DNA of 64,000 nt, from positions 219,291,757 to 219,355,756 of the forward strand of contig NC_133333.1 of assembly GCF_042186555.1 (NCBI RefSeq), written 5' to 3'. This DNA comes from Aquarana catesbeiana (Eukaryota; Chordata; Amphibia; Anura; Ranidae). Positions 57,316-64,000 of the stretch are shown here, one piece after another (position 1 is the stretch's first letter; each line of letters starts with the position of its first letter). The translations under genes were made by a program, and so were the position numbers. Below the pieces are notes generated by a model. It saw only the letters and a list, made by a program, of their open reading frames with translations. It was not told the DNA's origin and ran no database searches.

Positions 57316-57510
57316 CCTTTCTAAGAGGTCACAAAGCCAGGTATCCGCGTTGTTGGGGTAATAAGGTGTCCTGTTGCATACTATCCTCACAAAGTGTTCT
57401 GTGTTCCTGTGGATTCCAATGAAGGGATGTCTGCCGAACGCCATCTCATAGACTATCACCCCCAAGGAGAAATAGTCCGCCGTGGTGAAATACGGCAACC
57501 TTTGAAGGAC
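57316..57510 (-). CDS. PKC-like kinase exon (C lobe)
   Basis: Sixty-five codons in phase 0: VLQRLPYFTTADYFSLGVIV, YEMAFGRHPFIGIHRNTEHF and VRIVCNRTPYYPNNADTWLC, then DLLER. D-Y-F-S-L-G-V is the subdomain IX signature (usually DWWSLGV) and GRHPF is the following loop. Acceptor TTCTACAG at 57511, donor AGG|GTGAGT at 57315. Confidence 0.93.
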
Positions 57511-57699
57511 CTGTAGAAACATAAGAGAGAGAAACAAAAGGATGAGGACCTTCCTAGGCCAGGCAGAGGACAGAGATGACTCAGTGCTGGCTTATGGGAT
57601 GTATGAAGCCTCCCAGGAGTCCTACAATTGTACTCCAAAATACATCAAACGGAGGCGGAGCTTGTGGATATTGGAGGTGGGGCTTAAAGTGTGTGTATA

Positions 57700-58150
57700 G
57701 CTAAAACCTTTTTTTTTTTTTTTTTTTTTTCTGGATCGAGTCATTTAGTTTTGGGAGTCCTGGTAGATTGATTTTTGCTGCCTGCGTACCATTGGATAAA
57801 TGGTTTTGTTACACTTTAAACAAAGGAGGCAGATAAAGGTGTACAGACCCCAATAGCTCAATCTTCACAAGCTCTCACCATGGTAAGGAGAAGGAGTGAA
57901 TCGGGCCAGACAGATCCATATATCTACACCTGGCCTTAATGTCCACCACAGAGAAGCTCCAACACTACTGCAAATCTCAGAACTTCCCCCCTTTTGTTGG
58001 ATATAGTTCTGGCCTGGAGACCCACTGAAAGCAACCAGGGCCCCAGTGGAGGAATTCTCCATTTAATGAAAGGGGAGCCCCTTTAGGACTTCTCTATATC
58101 CCATAATACACATTACAATTCAGTCTAATATTAGGATGTCATAAATCTTA
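57700..58150. other. kinase intron, nothing recognised
   Basis: Poly-T run at 57710-57730. Otherwise unique intronic sequence. Confidence 0.4.
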
Positions 58151-58151
58151 C

Positions 58152-58290
58152 CTCTGGGGCCATGTATGACATGGTACCCGCACGTTCTGTGATCCTATCG
58201 GTCTTGGTGACACCAACCATGGACAAGCCGAAATCAGCAATCCTGACGTGTCCTTCACTGTCCAACAGAATATTTTCAGGTTTGAGATCT
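58152..58290 (-). CDS. PKC-like kinase exon (catalytic and activation loops)
   Basis: With the split codon it reads (R)DLKPENILLDSEGHVRIADF, then GLSMVGVTKTDRITERAGTM and SYMAPE. The catalytic H-R-D Asp and Asn (HRDLKPEN), the metal-binding D-F-G and the A-P-E are all present, so an active enzyme is expected. The activation loop is atypical for PKC: where PKC has T-F-C-G-T-P-x-Y, this protein has T-E-R-A-G-T-M-S-Y. Acceptor TCTTCACAG at 58291, donor GAG|GTAAGA at 58151. 139 nt = 1 + 46 codons. Confidence 0.94.
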
Positions 58291-58807
58291 CTGTGAAGAA
58301 AAGAAGTGAACGGTTAGCTCTGCATATCCCACTTCATATTACAGAGAGAAAAGATACAAATATGCATCTATACAAAGAATGAAGATTGATGGGTGGACAT
58401 CAGCTTCTTTTATACAGGAAGATCTTTGTTCCAGGGTTCCCAGCTCCGCTCACCTGCTATATTTATCATGAGGAGGTCTCACTCACATTGCTGAATTTTG
58501 TATTAATCCTACATTAATCAGAATATGGCGTGAGTGCAGAGAGTTCTGCAGCAGATGCAAGGAGACTTTATGGGAGGCAGCACAACTGGGAACTCTGGTG
58601 GAAAGTCTTCCTGATTCACTGAAAAATAGAAGCCAAGGGGTAATTCCGCCCAGAACTACAAGGACAGTTTTGGTGGAGTAACCCATTAATACTGAATTTG
58701 GGGAAAATGAGAAAATACTCTTCTAGTGGGGCTCCTCCCACCACATGGGAAGGGTTCAATTCCGGTTTATGCCCGAGTACTAGAAAAAAAGGACATCTAA
58801 TCCTTAC

Positions 58808-58870
58808 CTGTGTACGATCTTATGAGAATGCAGGAACATCAGGCCGCATATAATTTCCGCAGTGATGAAT
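58808..58870 (-). CDS. PKC-like kinase exon (helix E region)
   Basis: A 63-nt exon: FITAEIICGLMFLHSHKIVH, preceded and followed by split Arg codons so that IVHR-DLKPEN spans the next junction. Matches kinase subdomain VIa. Acceptor CTATCAG at 58871, donor CACAG|GTAAGG at 58807. Confidence 0.93.
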
Positions 58871-58924
58871 CTGATAGAGAAAGAAAAATATGAATTAGCA
58901 TTCAAAGTCATCACAGACCAATAA

Positions 58925-59195
58925 AGACTAAAAGTACAAAGAGGTATGGGTGGAGGGGTTATGGATGGCCGGGGTATGGATGGAGGGGGTATGGATGGGC
59001 AGGGCATGGATAGATGGGGTATGGATGGAGGGGGTATGGATAGACAGATTATGGATGAAGGGAGAAATGGATGGATGAGTTATGGATAGACAGATTATGG
59101 ATGGACAGGGTATGGATTGACGGGGGTATGGATAGACAGGTTATGGTTGGAGGGAGTATGGATGGACGGGGTATAGATTGCCGGGTTATGGATGG
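58925..59195. repeat. GGATGGA minisatellite in kinase intron
   Basis: Degenerate units of about 16-20 bp built from GGTATGGATGGACGGG. Rich in TATGGAT on the plus strand. Intronic. Confidence 0.88.
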
Positions 59196-59266
59196 CCTGA
59201 CTACGTCACTGCCTATGCTCAGTGGTCAGCCATCCCGACTCCGGCATGACCCGTCAGTGGACTTAC

Positions 59267-59358
59267 CTTATGGTCCTCAGATCCAGCGGAGCTTTCTTTT
59301 CTATCAATGCCACGAGCTCGCCTCCGCTCAGGAATTCCATGGCAAAGACCAGGTGATT
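59267..59358 (-). CDS. PKC-like kinase exon (hinge)
   Basis: NHLVFAMEFLSGGELVALIE then KKAPLDLRTI plus two bases of a split Arg codon. V-F-A-M-E-F-L-S-G-G-E-L is the hinge and subdomain V signature (PKC: FVMEYLNGGDL), with Met as likely gatekeeper-region residue. Acceptor TTTTCACAG at 59359, donor AAG|GTAAGT at 59266. Confidence 0.93.
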
Positions 59359-59379
59359 CTGTGAAAAGAAAAGGTAGAG

Positions 59380-60030
59380 ATTACATTATAGACATGTCAG
59401 ATTCACTTTGTGGAAGAATATACAGAAACACACACAAGTTAGGAAAACCAAACAGAGAAAATGCGAAGGCCGACATAGCTGGAGTTTCCTGATCACAATA
59501 TTAGTTGTTAGGGGTGATCCACTGACTTCAGTACTTTGTTCACCATCCTGGAAGTCTCATGTAAATCAGGAGGCCTGGCTTCTCCTGTCCCTCCTTGCTG
59601 TAGGCTGGTTCTGACCCAGCGACTCGAGGTTTGAGGCCAGAGGCAGCCAGGCAACAAATCATTTCAGAAGTAGGTCAGCAGTAGCAGCCTCTCTATAGAA
59701 GACCTCTACTCTGTACAATTGACCTAACCAATCTCCAGCCTTGTAGGAGGCGCTCTAGAGTTCTGTTCTTACCTATACTGCTTCCCGGACTACTGTCGGA
59801 ACTCTCATAAAACCTGGTGTGGGACACAAGTTGAGCTCCCTTCCACCTCCTCCAATTCAGGGCCCAAAGGACTAATAGACAGGCCTGAAGAGCAGCATTG
59901 GGGTAAGCGGGGAGGCTTCACATTGTGTTAGTTCCGACTCCCAAAAAAGTCACCATTTGAGTATTTTGGGGGGTCTGGATAAGTGGTGGAGGACAGTACA
60001 GGAAAGAGATCAAGAAATTGGAAAGTGGAA
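59380..60030. other. kinase intron, nothing recognised
   Basis: No element ends or open exon-like segment seen. Confidence 0.4.
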
Positions 60031-60038
60031 AGACTTAC

Positions 60039-61264
60039 CTTTGTCTGGAACGATGCATATAGATGAGTGATGAAGGGTATGGTGCTACCGACTTGCATTA
60101 CGGCGGACTCTATAAGGGCAGACTCAGGGTTTCTTATCAGTTTACTTTTTTTAACTAGCTTCACTGCCATCTTTTGTTGAATGGCGGGATGGGAGGCCAA
60201 CAGCACCTTCCCGAAAGACCCCTGTCCAAGCACTTTATGGAAGGTGAAGCTTTTCATTGATAGTTCATGTGGCTGGAGATTGGTAACTGAACCGCTTGAA
60301 GATCTGTCTAAGGGGGGGCCGCTCCCCATTACGCTGTGGAATGATCCAAATGAAGATGGACCATTCGGTATTGCTCTGATGGATGATCCAAAAGGAGGTG
60401 GATCATTTGGTATTGCGCTGATGGATGATCCAGAAGGAGGTGGACCATTCGGTATTATGCTGTGGAATGATCCGGATGAAGATGGACCATTTGGTATTAT
60501 GCTGTGGAATGATCTGGATGAAGATGGACCATTCGGTATTGCGCTGATTGATGATCCAGAAGCAGGTGGACCATTCGGTATTGCGCTGTGGGATGATCCA
60601 GAAGGAGATGAACCATTTGGTATTGCGCTGATGGATGATCCAAAAGGAGATGGATCATTTGGTATTGCGCTGATAGATGATCCAGAAGGAGGTGGACCAT
60701 TTGGTGTTGCGCTGATGGATGATCCAGAAGGTGGTGGACCATTCGCTATTACGCTGTGGAATGATCCGGATGAAGATGGACCATTCGGTATTGCGCTGAT
60801 TGATAATCCAGAAGCAGGTGGACCATTCGGTATTGCGCTGTGGGATGATCCGGAAGGAAGTGGACCATTTGGTATTGCGCTGTGGGTTGATCCAGAAAGA
60901 GGTGGACCTTTCTTTATTGTGCTGTGGTATGATCCAGGAGGCAGTGGAACACTCCATATTGCAGTGTGGAATGATCCAAATGAAGATGGAGCAATCCATA
61001 TTGCAGTGTGGAAGGATCTATATGAAGATGGAGCATTAAATATTGTGCCATGGAATGATCCGGAAGGAGATGGACCATTCTGTATTGCGCCGTGGACTGA
61101 TCTGGGTAAAGACAGAACATTCTGTATTGCGCTGCGGTCTGAAGCCAGTGGGACGAGTTTCCATGATGTTCCATTGCTGCGTTCCGGAGTCAGATGGATC
61201 TCACTGGTGGGTTGAACCTCTTTAGTCAACTTTCCTTCGTTGGCGGTCAGATCATTATTTTCTT
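60039..61264 (-). CDS. PKC-like kinase large exon (14-aa repeats, N lobe)
   Basis: 1226 nt, entered in phase 1 (acceptor CTCTCCAG at 61265; split Glu codon) and left in phase 0 (donor AAG|GTAAGT at 60038). It starts ENNDLTANEGKLTKEVQPTS. Then come about 19 tandem 14-residue units near AIPNGPPPSGSSIS, rich in Ser, Pro, Gly and Asn and probably disordered. The kinase domain begins at FTFHKVLGQGSFGKVLLASH (Gly-rich loop G-Q-G-S-F-G-K-V), with the ATP lysine in KMAVKLVKKSKL and a helix-C Glu in LIESAVMQVG. No C1 or C2 domain of classical or novel PKCs is seen in the visible part. Related kinases appear expanded in frogs, by memory of annotations. Orthology to a named PKC is not claimed. Confidence 0.9.
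60330..61130 (-). repeat. coding 42-bp tandem repeat
   Basis: About 19 units of 42 bp (14 codons) within the large kinase exon. Central units are most alike; outer units (AIWSVPLPPGSYHS, TIFNAPSSYRSFHT) have diverged. The opposite strand is also open through the array for 344 codons because the period is a multiple of three. Confidence 0.95.
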
Positions 61265-61265
61265 C

Positions 61266-61718
61266 TGGAGAGAGAAAAAAAGAAAACGAATTATTTCTAT
61301 TCCGCTATCTACTCGTCATTTATTAGTGGGACGCGGGATCTGCGCACTTTTCCATATATAAAATTATATAATATATCTCTATCTATAATTATTATAATAT
61401 ATAGATTGGTGTCTGTGATCGGGAAATGATCTTAGGTTTTATGGACAATGTGGGAGTTTTGGGCCCCAGGAGGCCCTTCTCCCATCATCAATCTTTAATA
61501 TCCACAGACCAAAATATATCCAATTTGATCCTTTGCTTAAGATTTTTTTTTTTTTTTTAATTGTTTACGTCCACCCTAGACAGGAAGTGATGTCATGTCG
61601 CTCCCGTCCTCACCCATACCCCACTAAACCACTTGCAAGCTGCAATGTATATATAGGTATTGTGGTCGGCAAGTGTATATAGTATATACTGTATGGGGGT
61701 GTCTGTGTATATAGTACC
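61266..61718. other. kinase intron, AT-rich
   Basis: TATA/ATAT-rich sequence at 61355-61410 and a T run at 61545-61558. No element ends recognised. Confidence 0.4.
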
Positions 61719-62069
61719 TACAGTGAAGGAAAAAAGTATTTGATCCCTTGCTGATTTTGTACGTTTGCCCACTGACAAAAAAAATCAGTCTATAATTTTA
61801 GTGATCGGTTTATTATAACAGTGAGGGACAGAGTAACAACAAAAATATCCAGAAAAACGCATTTCAAAAAAGTTATAAATTGATTTGCATTTTAATAAGT
61901 GAAATAAGTATTTGATCCCTTATCAAATTGGCAAGATTTCTGGCTCCCAGGTGTCTTCTATACAGGTAACGAGCTGAGATTAGGAGCACTCTCTTAAAGG
62001 GAGTGCTCCTAATCTCAGCTTGTTACCTGTATAAGCCCCGCAAATGAGGGGGGGGGGGGGAGGCTCTGG

Positions 62070-62240
62070 GCACAGTGGCTGCATATGATGGGCACAGTGG
62101 CTGCATATGATGGGCACAGGGGCTGCATTTGCTGGGTACAGTGGCTGCATTTGATGGGCACAGTGGCTGCATATGATGGGCACAGGGGCTGCATTTGCTG
62201 GGTACAGTGGCTGCAATTGATAGGCACAGTGAGGCTGCAA
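62070..62240. repeat. 22-bp minisatellite
   Basis: Seven units of GGGCACAGTGGCTGCATATG plus AT or variants. Confidence 0.92.
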
Positions 62241-62733
62241 TTGATGGTGTTTTTTTTTTTTTTTAAGTATTTTTCAGTTTGCGCCCCCCCAAAAAATTTT
62301 GAGCACCAGACGCCACTGGTGTTGACCTTTTTGTGCTTCGCTTGCAATTGAATGCCTGTAAGATTTATGGTTTTGCGCTGAATATTTATTGCTTTTTATC
62401 AACTACAAGAAACATTTGACCTCTGTGATTGCCAACAAGGATTTCCCCACCAACTACTAAGGCTGGCCATCAGGGCTGAAACAACTAATCGATTTATGAA
62501 AATAGTAATCGATTAATTTCATGATTGATTAATCAGCCTGTAACATAATGGGGTTAAAAAAACTAAAATGAGTCCTTTTATAGTACAAAAAGAGCAAATA
62601 ATCACTACTGTAAATATTACTTTCACAGTTCTACAGTAAAAAATGAACCCCTTACAGTAGTGATTATCTGCTTTTTTTTGTACTATAAAGGGCTCATTTT
62701 TGTTTTTTTTAACCCCATTATGTTACTAAACGT

Positions 62734-62889
62734 TGAAGGTGAATGAGAAAATCCACACTCCAGGAGGATGTGGTTCAAAATTATTTATTGTAATAGATTC
62801 TTGAGCATACAGTATACAAAAAACTGTGGCAGAAAGTACAAGCAATCAGCTAACGCGTTTCGCGCTTATCCCAAGCGCTTACTCATAGC
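62734..62889 (-). mobile_element. 156-bp insert with 16-bp TSD and hairpin-GAAACGCG head
   Basis: The 16-mer TTATGTTACTAAACGT is duplicated exactly (62718-62733, 62890-62905). Read on the minus strand, the insert starts AGCTATGAGTAAGCGCTTGG, continues GATAAGCGCGAAACGCGTTA and ends after CAATAAATAATTTTG with CATTCACCTTCAA. The long TSD indicates target-primed insertion. There is no tRNA-like promoter and no poly(A) tail. The head resembles hammerhead-ribozyme-bearing small retroelements but lacks an exact CTGATGA core. Confidence 0.82.
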
Positions 62890-63314
62890 TTATGTTACTA
62901 AACGTATTAGACCTGGTTCACATCTGTGTTTTTTGGTGCTTTTTGCAGAAATGCACTACAGTTCATTTAACATGGTTTCCTATGGGACACGTTCACATCT
63001 ATGCTTTTTTCAGCCTCTGCGTATTTGGAAAGGGTCAGGGACTTTCTTTTAATGCAAAATGCTGCTTTTTTTTTTGGCTCAATATACTTCAATTGAGAAG
63101 CTGCAGAAAAGCATGTAATGCATTTTTGCAGCAATTTGAGTTTTTTAATCTGCCCAACAACAAATTGGCCCAAAAAACGCAAATCGCAGAAAAATCACGT
63201 GCGCAAAAATCAAAAACGCACAGCAAAAAGCACTGCAGAAACAGATCAAAAGCAAACTGCCTAGGTGTGTACCGAGCCTTATGCTGGCCACACCGATCAA
63301 TTTTCAGACGAAAA

Positions 63315-63424
63315 TATAATTATATGTATGCATGTGTGTATAAATATGTGTGCATACATATATATGTGTGTATGTATATATATATGTGTGTATGTGTGTA
63401 TATATATATATATATATGTGTGTG

Positions 63425-63497
<73 letters not shown>

Positions 63498-63498
63498 G
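63315..63498. repeat. (TA)n / TATG microsatellite
   Basis: A TGTG/TATA mix passing into about 60 bp of pure TA. Frames through it (Ile-Tyr repeats) are artefacts. Confidence 0.97.
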
Positions 63499-63889
63499 AA
63501 AATAATCATTAGTTGCAGCCCTACTGGCCATACATGTACAATTTTCTTTTTGATTTACCAAAAACCATATAATATGAGGCCAAAACTAAATGACTTTCAA
63601 TCGTATCCAATAAGGCAGGCCCTTGCACTATATAGTTTAAGGTAAATCTAAAGGAAAATGGTACAAGACAATTGAACATGTATGGCCAGCCTAAGTCATG
63701 TTTTGCGAAGGGGCCAAATACTTATTTCACTCATTAAAATGCAAATCAATGTATAAAACTTTTTTGAAATGCGTTTTTTCTTCGTACAAAATCAGCAGTC
63801 GATCAAATCTTTTTTTTTTTTTATTTCCCCTCACTGTATATAGTAAATATGTGGGTGTCATAATGCTATTCCTCTATTATAATACTCAC

Positions 63890-64000
63890 CAATGGCGTCG
63901 TCTGTTGTGGATTTTGGTTGAGGAATATGCTGCAGTCTGTGTGCAGCTTCCTCGTCTCCCCGCCCATTTCCCCTCCCCCTATCCCTTAGAAGGGCGGTAT
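63890..64000 (-). CDS. PKC-like kinase exon, partial (cut by window edge)
   Basis: Open in phase with the next exon: TALLRDRGRGNGRGDEEAAH followed by RLQHIPQPKSTTDDAI and the first base of a Glu codon. The donor is ATTG|GTGAGT at 63889. Low complexity and without a recognised domain; it is accepted because splice site and phase fit the following exon exactly. The start codon and any further exons lie beyond base 64000. Confidence 0.7.

Larger units (their letters stand above)
62471..63523. mobile_element. hAT-type element with 8-bp TSD
   Basis: Left end CAGGGCTGAAACAACTAATC, right end GATTAGTTGCAGCCCTA-type (one terminal base changed). The flanking 8-mer CTGGCCAT is exact at 62463-62470 and 63524-63531. 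The interior is non-coding: an inverted repeat (62540-62620 against 62650-62725), a small retroelement-like insert, a MITE-like part (about 62905-63285) and a long TA/TATG microsatellite. Confidence 0.9.
62461..63691. mobile_element. TWA-target MITE, GGCTGGCCATACATG family
   Basis: The left end TAA|GGCTGGCCAT continues, after the nested hAT, as ACATGTACAATTTTC. The right end is ACATGTATGGCCAGCC|TAA. TAA is duplicated (62458-62460, 63692-63694). Without its passenger it would be about 170 bp. Confidence 0.88.
61721..63836. mobile_element. Tc1-like element shell, heavily invaded
   Basis: Ends CAGTGAAGGAAAAAAGTATT and, inverted, CAGTGAGGGGAAATAAAAAA, next to TA on both sides (61719-61720, 63837-63838). 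Subterminal AAACGCATTTCAAAAAAGTT and ATTGATTTGCATTTTAAT occur on both sides, typical long IR/DR ends. A hairpin follows at 61965-62035 (GAGATTAGGAGCACTCTCTT and partner). No transposase remains; the interior is a minisatellite plus nested insertions. Confidence 0.85.

Noticed and set aside
60181..61215. Long plus-strand open frame (344 codons) with Asp-Pro-Glu-Gly-Gly repeats
   Set aside because: Antisense of the kinase repeat exon; open only because the 42-bp period is a multiple of three. No domain or splice context.
62892..63512. 206-codon plus-strand frame ending in Ile-Tyr repeats
   Set aside because: Spans a MITE-like segment and a TA microsatellite inside a hAT element; no protein similarity.

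Overview
The window looks like nuclear DNA of a frog, probably a ranid-type neobatrachian. The evidence is vertebrate genes split by kilobase introns with GT-AG borders, plus a repeat load typical of amphibians: DIRS tyrosine-recombinase retrotransposons, Tc1/mariner elements with IR/DR ends, piggyBac relatives inserted at TTAA, hAT and TWA-target MITEs, a tRNA-derived SINE, and many minisatellites. The species is an inference.

Two protein-coding genes can be supported, both on the minus strand and head to tail. (1) snx19 (sorting nexin 19). Five coding exons are present: 44865-43324 (membrane segments, PXA domain, start of PX), 26792-26654, 24521-24421, 21439-21320 and 10543-10416. The C-terminal nexin domain lies beyond base 1. 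The first coding exon opens exactly at its ATG behind a splice acceptor, so the 5' UTR must be in an upstream exon. A GC-rich candidate ends at 54386. (2) A PKC-like AGC-family protein kinase gene, 64000 to 56634. Its 5' end is cut by the window, and eight exons with consistent phases and all core catalytic motifs are visible. One large exon carries about 19 copies of a 14-residue Ser/Pro/Asn-rich repeat in front of the kinase domain.

Nearly everything else is repeat. 1-10.4 kb: snx19 intron with Tc1 and hAT remnants and MITEs. 12.2-18.3 kb: a DIRS element (gag, RT-RNase H, YR) followed by a 1.3 kb near-perfect palindrome with a 19-bp target duplication. 20.5-25.1 kb: minisatellites around two snx19 exons. 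26.9-36.4 kb: two TTAA-flanked elements back to back, the second being the long one that carries a piggyBac transposase and several nested insertions. 37.0-41.7 kb: a fold-back Tc1 and MITEs. 42.4-43.3 kb: a 26-bp minisatellite beside the exon donor. 45.0-53.6 kb: a second DIRS element that split a 30-bp minisatellite and was itself invaded by TTAA elements and MITEs. 54.8-56.5 kb: C-rich and 24-bp minisatellites between the two genes. 61.7-63.8 kb: a Tc1 shell in a kinase intron holding a MITE, which holds a hAT element, which holds a small retroelement-like insert.

The most useful results are the repeat-rich kinase, a piggyBac transposase broken by a single TGA where a Cys is expected, a DIRS recombinase whose catalytic Tyr reads Ser, and nested insertions whose empty sites can be read inside the window. 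No operon, CRISPR array or prokaryotic system is present. Coordinates of exons and TSD-defined elements are base-level readings; limits of degenerate repeats are approximate. Introns cannot be confirmed without RNA data.
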